Under the pieces are notes generated by a model. It searched no databases. It saw only the letters and a list, made by a program, of their open reading frames with translations, and had not been told where the DNA came from. A stretch of 64,000 nt of DNA from Acidobacteria bacterium UBA7540 (GTDB lineage Bacteria > Acidobacteriota > Terriglobia > UBA7540). The stretch's first letter is position 1. Every line of letters starts with the position of its first letter. The translations under genes were made by a program, and so were the position numbers. Where the stretch lies: assembly GCA_002478145.1 (NCBI GenBank), contig DLMI01000180.1, positions 6,178 through 70,177 of the forward strand, given 5' to 3'. Below, one piece after another: positions 53,001 through 61,909 of this stretch.

Positions 53001-53188
53001 CGCTCGATTTCTTCGGCGGCGTGGCCCGGCCATTGGGTGATGATCTCGACCATGGGCGGCGAGAGATCGGGATAGGCATCCACCGGCATGCGCTCAAAGG
53101 AGACGACGCCGACCACCACGATGAAGGCAGTGAGCATCAGCACCATGAAGCGTTGGTTGAGGGCGAATTGGACGATGCGGTGAATCAT
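50075..53188 (-). CDS. Heavy-metal efflux RND transporter (CusA/CzcA-like)
   Basis: Inner-membrane RND pump of 1,037 residues, which exports metal ions or other cations through the tripartite complex in exchange for protons. It has twelve membrane helices in two sets (1, 2-6 and 7, 8-12), two large periplasmic loops, and the HME-type helix 4 GAIDFGILIDGTVVMMENIY with the proton-relay Asp residues. The opening MIHRIVQFALNQRFMVLMLT is typical for the CusA/CzcA branch. The metal (Cu, Ag, Co, Zn, Cd) cannot be told by eye. It is last in the operon, separated from the adaptor gene by 180 bases that hold a palindromic element. Confidence 0.92.
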   Translation of the reverse strand: MIHRIVQFALNQRFMVLMLTAFIVVVGVVSFERMPVDAYPDLSPPMVEIITQWPGHAAEEIERLVTLPIEVEMNGVPKLVFMRSISLYGLSDVILTFEDDADNYFVRQVSFERLSNANLPSGVTPSLAPLFSPSGLVYRYVIESPDHTPQELKTIEDWVLERAYRSVPGVADDSGFGGTVMQYQVLLDPARIYGYHLGVPQVIQALAANNANAGGGFYSQGGQFYYVRGLGLARDNQDISNIVVTSNNGAPVRIKDVGEVTIGHAPRLGEFGYVEKSLNNSKDNDDAVEGVILMRRGEQTQEVLKRVEAKTEQLNREVLPTDVKVRPYYDRSELVRLTTDTVENNLLRGMVLVLVVLIFFLVSVRAAVITALTIPVALLFSFILLHARGVSANLLSIGAIDFGILIDGTVVMMENIYRELGLRQGQPYKLHEVIVAAARDVDRPIFYSVAVIIAGYLPIYVLSGPSGLLFHPMADTMSFALIGALVLTLTLVPVLASYWFKSGVRERTNRAYEWIKREYGGELDWCLDHPKVSMLVAVLIFGATLLLVPTIGGEFMPHLDEGALWVRATLPYTISFEEASKIAPEIRKILMSYPQVTVVGSELGRPDDGTDPTGFFNCEFYIGLKPYKDEAWKSAGGIHNKQELIDSIRAKLESYPGIIFNFTQPAEDAVDEALTGLKSALAVKIYGADLNVLQDKAVQIKNALARVPGFTELTVVRELGQPSLLVDVNREKIARYGINVADVEAVVQAAVGGQAATQVIQGEKLFDLVVRMQPQFRSSEREIGNLLVGTPTGQQIPLSQLARISQGNGASFIYRENNSRYIGIQYSIVGRDLERAVADGQQAVRRAVTLPFGYRLEWGGEYSEFLAARAQLDIIGPLTVVLIFLILFALYGNFKFPVIVVLSVVLTEPVGALLALKLTGTPFSVSSILGLLVLMGVSVETAVIDASYINKLRLEGQEIRKATFEASMVRLRPIMMTALVACLGLLPAAFSHGIGSDSQRPFAIVIVAGLVSRLFLGRIVSPVLYQMVAREGDVLQV

Positions 53189-53229
53189 ACGTATCAGTCT
53201 CTAGTGGAATGCTGAAAAACCCGTCTAAC

Positions 53230-53331
53230 CTGTCATTCCGAGGAGTACCGCCTTGCGGGACGACGAGGAATCTCGCCCCGATCAGATCGGGGTTTCCAGA
53301 GCGAGATTCCTCGCTTCGCTCGGAATGACAG
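53230..53331. repeat. REP-like inverted element between the RND adaptor and pump genes
   Basis: A 102-base element with 13-base perfect terminal inverted repeats (CTGTCATTCCGAG and its complement at 53319-53331). Nested stems include CCCCGAT/ATCGGGG and GCGAGATTCCTC with its inverse. It lies in the intercistronic gap of the RND operon. Related partial copies occur near 49702 and 62644. Confidence 0.65.
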
Positions 53332-53368
53332 CGATTACAAAGAAAGTGGCTCCCTCACCTTAGTTCGC

Positions 53369-54649
53369 TCACTTCTGCAAGGAGTTGGCGAACTGCAAGA
53401 ACAGGCTGCCGTCAGCCACCACCTGCTCGCCCGCCCTGAGGCCGCTCAAGATCTCGGTCTTTCCGTTCTGGCTGTCGCCGATTTCCACCGGTCGCTGGCC
53501 GAACTGTTTGGCGTGATTCGTCTGGTTCGGCTGGCTTGGGCCCGCCTCGACGTAGACGAAAGGCTGGTTCTCGGGCGTCCTCAGCACAGCCGCGTCCGGC
53601 ACGGCTAGCGCGTTCACCTGTCCCGCCTGCACCGTGGCCGTCACGTACATATCCTTCTTGAGCTTTCGTCCGGGATTGTCGGTCACGATGCGCACTTGCA
53701 AGGTCCGCGAGGTGGGATCGAGCGCCGGGGCGATGTAAGAAATCGTGCCATGGAATGCGGTCGGATAAGCATCGGTCTGGATCGCGACCGGATCGCCGAG
53801 TCGCACAAAGGCAAGGTCGTGCTCGTAGACGTTGGCCAGCACCCACACGGTCGACATGTTGGAAATCGTGAACGCCTGGGTCGCGCCCGCCTGTAGCACC
53901 TGTCCCGGGCCCACCAATCTTTCCACCACCTCGCCCGCGAGGGGCGCGAGCACGGGGATTTCCGCCGATACCGGAGCCTTCGGGAGGGCCTCCGGATTTA
54001 CCCCCAGCACTTTCAGCGCCTGCTCCGCCGCCTCGAGATCAGCCTGCGCCTGGTTCCGAGTAAATTCGGCCTGCTGGAGGTCGGCTTCGGCGATGGCGTG
54101 ATGCGCGTATAAGTCCTGCGCGCGGGCGTAGCTCTTTCCGGCGAGCGACAAGGCATCACGCGCCTTCAGGTAATTGGTGCGGGCCTGGGCGTAGTCGGGA
54201 CTCGCGACGTACAACATGGGCTGGTCCTTGCGCACGACTTCGCCGGGCGAAACCACGATGCGCGCCACCGGCCCGCCCACTTGGGTGATCACCGGAGTGG
54301 TCTGGAAATTATTGTAGGCGACCGAGCCGGTGAGCCTCAGCACCCGAGGCAGGCGCTGGGTCTCGACGATCACCACCTGGACGTGCTGCATCTGCTCCTC
54401 GGGCACGGTGAACAACTGGGCTTTGTCTTCCCCGCTGACGGCGCCGCCAGAAGAAGTCGAATTCGACTGGGCGTCGGCGGGGCGATGAGAGCAACCTGCA
54501 AGCGTGAGGGCAAGAAGGGCAACGACGACAAGCGCCGGCAGCGCGTCGAGCGGCTTTGGCATCGTGCGGTGCGGAGAACCGCCGGCCCGATCAGAACACG
54601 TCCTCGCCACTGTCGACGGTTGACTGGGAACTGTGGCCTGCTTTTTCAT
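53369..54649 (-). CDS. RND efflux periplasmic adaptor lipoprotein (CusB/CzcB-like)
   Basis: Membrane-fusion protein of 426 residues that links the pump to the outer-membrane channel. A lipobox LTLAGC lies near residue 52; then come barrel-sandwich hybrid and alpha-hairpin segments (ARTNYLKARDALSLAGKSYA onward) and the beta-barrel (RLGDPVAIQTDAYPTAFHGT). ATG 54649 overlaps the stop of the TolC gene by four bases (ATGA) and has AAGGA ahead, which supports the long N-terminal region before the lipobox. ATG 54562 would give a shorter leader but lacks a ribosome site. Confidence 0.88.
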   Translation of the reverse strand: MKKQATVPSQPSTVARTCSDRAGGSPHRTMPKPLDALPALVVVALLALTLAGCSHRPADAQSNSTSSGGAVSGEDKAQLFTVPEEQMQHVQVVIVETQRLPRVLRLTGSVAYNNFQTTPVITQVGGPVARIVVSPGEVVRKDQPMLYVASPDYAQARTNYLKARDALSLAGKSYARAQDLYAHHAIAEADLQQAEFTRNQAQADLEAAEQALKVLGVNPEALPKAPVSAEIPVLAPLAGEVVERLVGPGQVLQAGATQAFTISNMSTVWVLANVYEHDLAFVRLGDPVAIQTDAYPTAFHGTISYIAPALDPTSRTLQVRIVTDNPGRKLKKDMYVTATVQAGQVNALAVPDAAVLRTPENQPFVYVEAGPSQPNQTNHAKQFGQRPVEIGDSQNGKTEILSGLRAGEQVVADGSLFLQFANSLQK

Positions 54650-55953
54650 GGTAGCGTCCTTGATCCCACCGCCTCCCGCAACTGCTCGAGCGCCAGCATG
54701 TAGGTGGCCAGCGCCTGACGATAGGCCAGTTGCGTAGCGCGGTAACTGCGCTCGGCGTCCAGAAAGTCCAGCAGGCTGGCGGCGCCGCGCTTGTAGGCGT
54801 ACTCCGAGATGTCGCGCGAGTCCTGGGCCTGCTTCAAGTACCCCGACTCGTAGAGCCTGACCACGGTGTCGCCCTCCTTGGCCGCCTCGTAGGCCGTGGT
54901 CACATCCGTCATCACCGTCTCCTGGGCCGCGATCTTCGACTCCTGCGACTGGGTGATGGCGTAGTGGGTGCGCGCGATCTCGCCCTGGTTGCGGTTGAAG
55001 ATGGGGATTTCCATGCTGAAAATGAAGCTGGCGCTGTTGATCCCGGTGACGTGGGTGTAGTCCAGCGTGGTGGTCGGGTCGCGCTTGCCGTTGGCGACGG
55101 CGAGCTGATGCTGGCTCTCGGCCGCGGTGACTCCCTGGATCGCGGCCCTGAGGTCCGGGCGCAATCCGAGCGCGGTCACCTGCATGTCCTCCTTATTGCC
55201 GTGCAGAGGAACGTAGCTGAGGTCACCGACCACGTCGTAGTTTCCGGGCACGGTGTCATAACCGAGCTGGCTGCGCAGGCTGGCCAGCGCCTGGACCAGG
55301 TTCAGCTCCGCCGAGGAGACGTCGGTCTGGAACTGGAGCAACTGCAGCTTGATCTTAAGGAGGTCGCCCTCGCTGATGCCGCCCGCCTTGTAGCGCGCGG
55401 CGCTGATGTCCACCGTCTCCTGGAAGCTCTTGAGGTCCTGCTTGGCGAACTCAAGATTCGACTTGGCCAGCAGTATGCCGATGAACTGTTGCCCGACGTT
55501 GAAGGAGAGCGAGCGCTCGTTGTCGCTCACTTGCGACTGGGTGACCGCCGTCTGGTCGCGCGCCGCCCGGATGCGCGCCTGCCGTTTGTGCCCGCGCTCC
55601 CAGGTGTAGGAGAGCCCGACGTCAAACTCGGTGATCTGATTCAGGTTGGTCGAGTTGAAATCGTGAGGGGTAAGGGGCACAAAAAGGTCGTCGTAGTCAA
55701 ACACCGGGTTCGGGCGGATGGCCGCGGTAATCTCCTGCGCTTGGCTCTGCTGAATCTGGGTGCGCGCCGCCTTCAGGGCGTGATTGTGCTCGATCGCCAG
55801 CCGGATGGCCTCGTCGAGGCTGATCTTCATGCTAGGCGGAGGCTGGCTCTGCGGCCTCGCGACCTGCGCCGCCGCAACCACCATCAGGAGTGAAAGCGCC
55901 ATCCGCCTCGAGAGTCGAAATCGCTTCAAAATCAACGTGAATTGAATATACAT
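54646..55953 (-). CDS. TolC-family outer-membrane efflux protein (CusC/CzcC-like)
   Basis: 435 residues with a signal peptide (about 1-38) and the duplicated coiled-coil/beta-strand pattern of TolC-type channels: SLDEAIRLAIEHNHALKAAR and the second repeat around GLRPDLRAAIQGVTAAESQH. It is the exit duct of the RND complex. Start at ATG 55953; in-frame ATG 55989 would place charged residues ahead of the signal peptide. It is translationally coupled to the adaptor gene downstream. Confidence 0.87.
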   Translation of the reverse strand: MYIQFTLILKRFRLSRRMALSLLMVVAAAQVARPQSQPPPSMKISLDEAIRLAIEHNHALKAARTQIQQSQAQEITAAIRPNPVFDYDDLFVPLTPHDFNSTNLNQITEFDVGLSYTWERGHKRQARIRAARDQTAVTQSQVSDNERSLSFNVGQQFIGILLAKSNLEFAKQDLKSFQETVDISAARYKAGGISEGDLLKIKLQLLQFQTDVSSAELNLVQALASLRSQLGYDTVPGNYDVVGDLSYVPLHGNKEDMQVTALGLRPDLRAAIQGVTAAESQHQLAVANGKRDPTTTLDYTHVTGINSASFIFSMEIPIFNRNQGEIARTHYAITQSQESKIAAQETVMTDVTTAYEAAKEGDTVVRLYESGYLKQAQDSRDISEYAYKRGAASLLDFLDAERSYRATQLAYRQALATYMLALEQLREAVGSRTLP

Positions 55954-56063
55954 TTCGGCACCTGATATGGCCCACCGGGATGAATGCACGCCAAGGAAGA
56001 CGTGGCTACAGACTCATCTTCCTTTGGGGCTTGCCAGGGGCAAGCATGAAACCGGGGATAGAC

Positions 56064-56417
56064 CTAGGTGAGAGGCGGAGCGCGCCCGTAGAGAGTGGTG
56101 GGCCGAAGGGAATGAAAGACGCTGAACGAAAACGCCGCCAGGACGAAAACCGCGCCTCGAGCTTCGGGTGCCGTGGCGCTTGGGGCAGGCCGGGCAGCCG
56201 CGTGCCGTACGATCTGGCAGGCGGTGCAGAGCAATCCGTTTTCGACAACACGTTGCTGTGCCTGGCTCGCCCTGCGGACGGCCGTCGGGTGCGGCGCCGA
56301 AGTCCAGAGCGTTTCATGGCGGTGAAGTGCCACGACCCACAGCAGGTTCACCTGGAACAGCGCTAGGCAAAGCGTGGTCGCGACCTTCACCCATCGACGA
56401 CTCAAGTAAGCACGCAC
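56064..56417 (-). CDS. Small exported Cys/His protein leading the RND operon
   Basis: Up to 117 residues. A hydrophobic segment (VATTLCLALFQVNLLWVVAL) serves as signal or anchor, followed by LHRHE and, in the centre, LLCTACQIVRHAA, giving clustered His and a CxxC motif that could bind soft metals. A second hydrophobic segment (VFVLAAFSFSVF) is near the C-terminus. It is first on the strand and in line with the cusCBA-like genes. GTG 56417 or GTG 56390 may be the start. It could be a metal chaperone or sensor for the pump; that is inference from position and motif. Confidence 0.6.
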   Translation of the reverse strand: MRAYLSRRWVKVATTLCLALFQVNLLWVVALHRHETLWTSAPHPTAVRRASQAQQRVVENGLLCTACQIVRHAAARPAPSATAPEARGAVFVLAAFSFSVFHSLRPTTLYGRAPPLT

Positions 56418-56575
56418 AGGGCTCCATTATAGCGAATTCATATACGGCCACGCCAGGGGGCGCATCCAGTCATGTCAAATGTTACTGGTGAGGCGCCGTC
56501 AAGCCATTTAGAAATGTAACCCGTCAAGCCGTCCGCAACGTAAACCAGTGGAGCAGTTTGGAGGAGGGGGTTAGC

Positions 56576-56935
56576 ATGGCATGTCAAGGCAAATGGGAGT
56601 ACTTCCGAGCCGTTTACGTCCGTTATCGACGGGCCGACCGGCGGGGGAGGGAGAGGATCTTGGAGGAGTATTGTGCGAACACGCGATACCAGCGCAAGTA
56701 CGCCCTGCGGGACTGCGAGCCCGTAAGCAGCGGTTGAAGAAACGCGTCTACGGGGGCACCCGGCCGGGTCGCCTGCTGAAACATCAGGTTGCCATCAAGA
56801 GCGAGCGCTGGGATGCGCAGGTTCCAGGGTTTGCGGAAGACGACCTAGTGGCGCCCTCGCGAAGGCGTGAGTTGACATCTGAGACTCTGATGGGGCGAAC
56901 CCCCGCTCGGAGTCCGAGTAGAATCCCATAGTTGG
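56576..56935 (+). pseudogene. Broken integrase-core transposase
   Basis: ATG 56576 starts a frame (WEYFRAVYVRYRRADRRGRE, then LEEYCANTRYQRKYALR) that resembles the N-terminal helix-turn-helix part of a DDE integrase/transposase found in Acidobacteriota and Planctomycetota. The frame is lost near residue 45, and a second frame resumes with GGTRPGRLLKHQVAIKSERW, then DAQVPGFAEDDLVA, a stretch from the start of the catalytic domain. The centre and the whole DDE core are missing. No terminal repeats were found. Confidence 0.55.
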
Positions 56936-57170
56936 CCTCACAGCCACCTGGGATACCCGCCGGGGAGGCAGCCTACTGAAGCACGACCCAAGAAGGGCAG
57001 CCGGAGCGAATTGCGGAGAAGTGCTGCTTGGTGGCAAAGAGTTCGGTCGCCGGGAATTTGCCTGGAGTTGTGCCCAGTCTGTGCTCGGTCTACTTGGAGG
57101 TGGTTGCATTACTGGGCTGGGTCTGATGAATGAAAGGATCTGATTCAGCAGCAGGTAATGGGAAACAAGG

Positions 57171-57244
57171 TGGCTGGGAGGCAGGGATTCGAACCCCGAT
57201 ACGCAGATCCAGAGTCTGCAGTCCTACCGTTAGACGACCTCCCA
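57171..57244 (-). tRNA. tRNA-Gln (anticodon CTG)
   Basis: Minus-strand gene with acceptor stem TGGGAGG/CCTCCCA, anticodon stem-loop GCAGA-CTCTGGA-TCTGC (anticodon CTG), T arm GGGGTTCGAATCCC and encoded CCA (57171-57173). The 5' end is base 57244. It reads CAG glutamine codons. Confidence 0.93.
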
Positions 57245-57353
57245 ACGGGGCACCCTGATAGAAGTAAATGGGGTTGCCTTATTTTGTCAAGCGATGATTT
57301 CTGTTGCGGCCACCCCATCCGGCCGGGCAGGGAGCAGCAAGGATGCAGAAAAA

Positions 57354-58493
57354 TCAGAACAAGCGGAAACTGACTTCGACTATGACGCGCACTGGGACGG
57401 GAGACCCGTTGCGCAGAGCCGGTTTGAATTTCCAAGTCCGCACTGTTTCCAAAGCCTTTTCGTCGAGCCCGAGGCCTAGAGGTCTCACCACCCGGGGATC
57501 GGTAACATTGCCCTGGACATCCACAACAATCCAAAGCACCACGGTGCCCTGGTACTTCGCCTTGCGGGCTTCCTCGGAGTAAGCGGGCTCGGGTTTGTAA
57601 ATCGGTATCGGGGCGCTGACGCCGCCACCCACGCTATAAATCCCGCCGCCGGTCCCGCCACCTTCGCCGGGGCCCAGGCCGCCTCCTTTGCCAGAACCGA
57701 TGCCGGTCCCTTCACCGGAGCCAATACCGCCGCCCGTCCCCGGCCCGTTGGAGGGCGGGCCCAAAACGCCTTGCGGATCGCCCCAGGGCATGTTCGAAGC
57801 CATCTGGGGCAGCTTCAGCTCCGGCGGGCCCAGCAAAGTGGGCTCGACCTGCAACTTGGGGTTTGGGTTTCTAATCACGGCCAGCGGGGGAGCGAGTTGT
57901 TGCTTCGCGAACCTGGGAACCGCACCCTTTGAAGCCGGTGTCGGCGACCGGTCGCCTCCTCCACCACCACCCCCTGTCCTCTTGCCCGCCGCCTGTAATT
58001 CCGCCAAATAGGGCGATATATCAACCGCTTCATACTTGGTCGACGCCTTGACCTGCTGGGTCATGTGTTCCACGAAGAAGGGCAAAATAATGATCGCAAC
58101 TGCCATCAAGTGAAGGAGCAGGGCATTCAGCCACGAGCCAGACTGCGGCTGATAGTCCTGCCAAATCTCCGGGACATCGATGGGCTTTGAAGTAATCGGA
58201 ATCGAAGGAGGTTTCGGCTTCTCAAACAGTGTCCTGAGCTCGTTCCGAATATCCAGAATCCAGGGAGGCATGTCCGTGGCAGGCAGAGGGGCCTCTCCCC
58301 GGTAATACTCTTTCGGAACGGTGATCTTCGGTTCGCGGAGCCTTTCCAAAATCTGCCGGAAAAGGGAAACGGGTGCAAGGGTGGAATCAACGAAGGTGAG
58401 GTGGTACTCAGGCTCGGGTATCCGGGGACTTGCGCTCGGAGTAGCGTCCCTGCTGATCTCGACCTCGGTATCACTGCTTGGCATTACACTCAT
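57354..58493 (-). CDS. TonB-family energy-transducing protein
   Basis: 379 residues with an N-terminal cytoplasmic part of about 120 residues, a single membrane helix (about 122-142, LHLMAVAIIILPFF), a long Pro/Gly-rich periplasmic linker (about 165-295) and a C-terminal TonB domain (about 300-379) with PEPAYSEEARKAKYQGTVVL and the KALETVRTWKFKPA end. It would energise TonB-dependent receptors such as that at 5071. ATG 58493 starts a non-TonB-like cytoplasmic segment; a later start is possible. ExbB and ExbD genes are not in the window. Confidence 0.85.
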   Translation of the reverse strand: MSVMPSSDTEVEISRDATPSASPRIPEPEYHLTFVDSTLAPVSLFRQILERLREPKITVPKEYYRGEAPLPATDMPPWILDIRNELRTLFEKPKPPSIPITSKPIDVPEIWQDYQPQSGSWLNALLLHLMAVAIIILPFFVEHMTQQVKASTKYEAVDISPYLAELQAAGKRTGGGGGGGDRSPTPASKGAVPRFAKQQLAPPLAVIRNPNPKLQVEPTLLGPPELKLPQMASNMPWGDPQGVLGPPSNGPGTGGGIGSGEGTGIGSGKGGGLGPGEGGGTGGGIYSVGGGVSAPIPIYKPEPAYSEEARKAKYQGTVVLWIVVDVQGNVTDPRVVRPLGLGLDEKALETVRTWKFKPALRNGSPVPVRVIVEVSFRLF

Positions 58494-58871
58494 GTCCTGT
58501 CCCTCGGGCTTCTCGGCAGCCCGGATATGATCCTGTCACCCTCTCTCGTTGAATGATGGCCGCCAGCCCTCCGAGGTTGCATGCCGGAACAACTATTCCT
58601 CTGTTCGCCATTACTCAAGGGCATTGTTCATTTTACCACAGTCAATCGCCCCCCGGTCACTGGAGAACTGCTACCGCCGGCAAGCCGCAAGCCACCTCCC
58701 ACTAAATCATTTGACGCAGCAACCCCGCATGAAGTTGCGTAAGAAAATGACGAACCGTGGGGATAAGGCAAGTCATCACTTCAGCGTCGCGCGCTCGCCA
58801 ACGCCGATTTGCTAGACACTCTCTTTATACGTTCTCTATAATACTTGGCTTGCGCACTCAGTGGAGGACGA
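58494..58871. other. Promoter region between tonB and ileS
   Basis: No gene called. A likely ileS promoter lies at 58813-58842: TAGACA, 18-base spacer, TATAAT. No riboswitch or T-box was recognised. Confidence 0.5.
58813..58842 (+). promoter_or_regulatory. Candidate ileS promoter
   Basis: -35 TAGACA at 58813-58818, 18-base spacer and a perfect -10 TATAAT at 58837-58842, 30 bases ahead of the ileS start. Confidence 0.6.
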
Positions 58872-61703
58872 ATGCAGAAGACGCTTGACCTGAAGCACAC
58901 TCTCAATCTTCCCCAAACCCATTTCTCCATGAAGGCCAACCTTCCGCAGAACGAGCCAAGGTGGCTGGCCAAGTGGGCAAAGGAAGATCTCTATGGCCAG
59001 ATTCGCGCCGCGCGGAAGGGTGAACCGATCTTCACCTTGCACGATGGACCTCCTTATGCCAACGGCCGCATTCACCTCGGGACGGCGCTCAACAAGATTC
59101 TGAAAGACTTCATAGTCAAGTCGAAGACTCAGGAGGGATTCAATGCCCCCTACCTGCCGGGCTGGGATTGCCACGGGTTACCTATCGAAATCTATGTGGA
59201 CAAAGAACTAGGGCCGCGCAAAGCGCAAATGAGCATCGTGGAAATCCGCCAGGCCTGCCGGCGCTATGCGGAAAAATATGTGGATATTCAGCGGCAAGAC
59301 TTCATGCGCCTGGGAGTTTTTGGCGAGTGGGAAAAACCCTACCTCACCATGGACTTTGAGTATGAGGCACAGACGGCTGAGGCCTTTCTGAAGTTTCTGG
59401 CGGGCGGCTATGTCTACCGTGGCCGCAAACCGGTTTACTGGTGCATCTCTGACAAGACCGCCCTGGCGGAGGCTGAGGTCGAGTATGAGGACCACCGCAG
59501 CCGCTCCATTTACGTGCGATACCCTGTGCTGACAGACCCTGCGAATCTGGACCCCGCACTCGAAGGGCGCAAACTCTACGTCATCATCTGGACCACCACG
59601 CCCTGGACGCTTCCTGCCAGCCTGGCGGTGGCGTTTCATCCCGAGTTCGAGTACGTGGCGGTGGCGGAGGATGGCGGGGATGTGTACCTGGTTGAAAGCC
59701 GGCGACATGCTCCGGTGCTGCATGAAACGGGCCTTAAGGCCTCGAAGGTGGTAGCGAGAATCCCCGGTCGGAACCTGGAGCGCCTGGAAATGCGGCACCC
59801 GTTTCTGGAGCGGAAGATTCTGGGTGTGCTGGCGAACTACGTGACGGCCGAGGACGGCACGGGCTGTGTCCACACAGCGCCTGGCCACGGGCGCGAGGAC
59901 TACCTTACGGGTGTGCAGTACGGGTTGGAAATCTATTGCCCGGTCGGGGATGCGGGAGAATTTACCGAAGGCCTTCCGGAATACCTGGGGAAGAAGGTCT
60001 TCGAGGCTAATGAGCCCATTGTCGAGTTACTGAAGAAACGGGGCGTGCTGGTGGGGCCGCCGGAGTGGCTGACACACTCTTATCCGCACTGCTGGCGATG
60101 CCACAATCCTGTGATCTTTCGTGCCAACGAGCAGTGGTTCATTAACATTGACCACCGGGAGTTACGGCAGCGGGCGCTGGAGGAAATCAAGAAGGTGCAT
60201 TGGTTGCCGACTTGGGGTGAAGAGCGCATCACGAACATGATGGCTGAGCGGCCAGACTGGTGCATCTCCCGGCAGCGCTTCTGGGGAGTGCCGATCACGG
60301 TCTTCCACTGTGAAACCTGCAAGAAGCCCTTGCTGGACGCGGCGCTGGCGGAGCGGGCGGTGGAGCTTTTCCGGAAGGAAGGCGCGGACGCCTGGTACGC
60401 GCACCCCGTCGAAGAGCTTCTGCCCCCGGGGGCAAAGTGTACGGAGTGCGGCGGGGGGCGGCTGCGGAAGGAGACCAACATCCTCGACGTCTGGTTTGAT
60501 TCCGGCGCAAGCCAGTTCGCGGTGCTGGGACATCGGCCGGACCTCCCCTGGCCTGCTGACGTTTATCTGGAAGCTGGGGACCAGTACCGGGGATGGTTTC
60601 ATAGTTCGCTTCTGGTGGCGCTGGGCACGCACGGCGCGGCGCCCTACCGCACGGTCCTCACCCACGGCTGGGTCCTCGACGCCGACCGCCGGGCCATGTC
60701 CAAGTCCCTTGGAAACGTGATCGACCCCAACGAAGTCATCAAGACCCATGGGGCTGAAATCCTACGGCTCTGGGTGGCCTCAGTTGAGTTTGGAGAGGAC
60801 GTGACTATCTCGGCGGAAATGTTGGCCCGGCTCTCCGAGGCGTACCGCAAACTGCGCAATACCTTTCGATATTGTCTGGGCAACCTTTACGACTTTGATC
60901 CGCAAAGGGATTCCGTGGAGGGCTCGCAGCTCGAGGAGCTGGATGCTTGGGCATTGGTGCGGACGGCGGAATTGCTAGGGCGAATCCGAGCTGCCTATGA
61001 CGAGTACGCTTTCCACAAGGTGTACAGGGCGATATACGATTTTGCCACTGTGGACCTGAGCGCGTTTTACTTCGACATCCTGAAAGACCGCCTCTATACT
61101 GCCCCGGCCCATTCGATGAGGAGGCGTTCGGCACAAACGGCGATTTATCGCATCACGGAGGCGTTGGTTCGTGCCGTGGCTCCGCTGCTGCCCTTCACGG
61201 CCGAGGAAGTGTGGGCAAATCTGCCGGGGCCGCAGGGGCGCGAAAAGAGCGTCCACCTCGCTGCATTTCTCCGGCCCGAAGAACTTCGCACAGGAGTCCC
61301 GCAGGAGTATTTCAAGCGCCTGGAGAACTGGCCGCGGTTGATTGCGGTTCGGAATACGGTCCTGAAGGCGTTGGAAGTGGCCCGACAAGAGAAGTTCATA
61401 GGCGGCTCGCTAGAAGCCAAGATTTGCCTCGAGGTGGAAGGCGACCTGCGCAGTCTGCTGGTGGAATATCGGCCGGCACTTCCCTCGATCTTCATTGTTT
61501 CGCAGGTCGAAGTTTCCGCCAGCCCGTTGGCAGTAGCGCCTGAAACAGATATCCCCGGCCTCAGGATCAGGATTGATAGGGCCCTGGGTCGCAAATGCGA
61601 ACGCTGCTGGAATTATTCCGAGCAGGTGGGTAAAGACAGCCGCTATCCGACGGTGTGCGAGAGGTGCTCGGGGGCGCTGCGGGAAATTGAAGCCGCCGGG
61701 TAG
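58872..61703 (+). CDS. ileS: Isoleucyl-tRNA synthetase
   Basis: Charges tRNA-Ile, 943 residues, normal for a bacterial enzyme. It has the HIGH-type motif as HLGT in PYANGRIHLGTALNK (about 65-68), the editing CP1 domain, the KMSKS equivalent AMSKS in RRAMSKSLGNVIDP (about 607-611), and a C-terminal zinc finger (CERCWNYSEQ, VCERCSGA). The start is ATG 58872 with GGAGGA ahead; a TTG at 58845 opens the same frame earlier. It is followed by lspA, an order seen in many bacteria. Confidence 0.97.
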   Translation: MQKTLDLKHTLNLPQTHFSMKANLPQNEPRWLAKWAKEDLYGQIRAARKGEPIFTLHDGPPYANGRIHLGTALNKILKDFIVKSKTQEGFNAPYLPGWDCHGLPIEIYVDKELGPRKAQMSIVEIRQACRRYAEKYVDIQRQDFMRLGVFGEWEKPYLTMDFEYEAQTAEAFLKFLAGGYVYRGRKPVYWCISDKTALAEAEVEYEDHRSRSIYVRYPVLTDPANLDPALEGRKLYVIIWTTTPWTLPASLAVAFHPEFEYVAVAEDGGDVYLVESRRHAPVLHETGLKASKVVARIPGRNLERLEMRHPFLERKILGVLANYVTAEDGTGCVHTAPGHGREDYLTGVQYGLEIYCPVGDAGEFTEGLPEYLGKKVFEANEPIVELLKKRGVLVGPPEWLTHSYPHCWRCHNPVIFRANEQWFINIDHRELRQRALEEIKKVHWLPTWGEERITNMMAERPDWCISRQRFWGVPITVFHCETCKKPLLDAALAERAVELFRKEGADAWYAHPVEELLPPGAKCTECGGGRLRKETNILDVWFDSGASQFAVLGHRPDLPWPADVYLEAGDQYRGWFHSSLLVALGTHGAAPYRTVLTHGWVLDADRRAMSKSLGNVIDPNEVIKTHGAEILRLWVASVEFGEDVTISAEMLARLSEAYRKLRNTFRYCLGNLYDFDPQRDSVEGSQLEELDAWALVRTAELLGRIRAAYDEYAFHKVYRAIYDFATVDLSAFYFDILKDRLYTAPAHSMRRRSAQTAIYRITEALVRAVAPLLPFTAEEVWANLPGPQGREKSVHLAAFLRPEELRTGVPQEYFKRLENWPRLIAVRNTVLKALEVARQEKFIGGSLEAKICLEVEGDLRSLLVEYRPALPSIFIVSQVEVSASPLAVAPETDIPGLRIRIDRALGRKCERCWNYSEQVGKDSRYPTVCERCSGALREIEAAG

Positions 61704-61710
61704 TTTCTGT

Positions 61711-61909
61711 GTCCGTGGTCAGTGGTCCGTTGCCAGTGGTCCGTAGTCCGTTGCTAGTTGTCCGCTGCAAGAGATGAATGGTTGGGTAGGTGCGATTGGA
61801 GATCTGAGAGTCGCCGTCAGGGGGGCAGGTTCTTCCAACTGACCCGCCGCGGCGGGACCACTGACGACTGAGAACTGACGACTGACAACTGACGACTGAA
61901 AACTTTCTT
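61711..61909. repeat. Heptanucleotide-phased inverted element between ileS and lspA
   Basis: Left arm 61711-61766: eight units of the form GTCCGTN. Core 61767-61850, including a GACCCGCCGCGGCGGGACC-like hairpin. Right arm 61861-61902: six units of the form CTGACNA. After one further heptamer the lspA ATG follows at 61910. The arms are complementary in their TCAGT/ACTGA parts. Confidence 0.75.

Noticed and set aside
51272..53215. Very long plus-strand frame opposite the RND pump gene
   Set aside because: It is the antisense shadow of a well-supported RND gene; it has no domain and is common opposite GC-rich genes.
54730..55893. Long plus-strand frame opposite the TolC-like gene
   Set aside because: Antisense shadow of the TolC-family gene.
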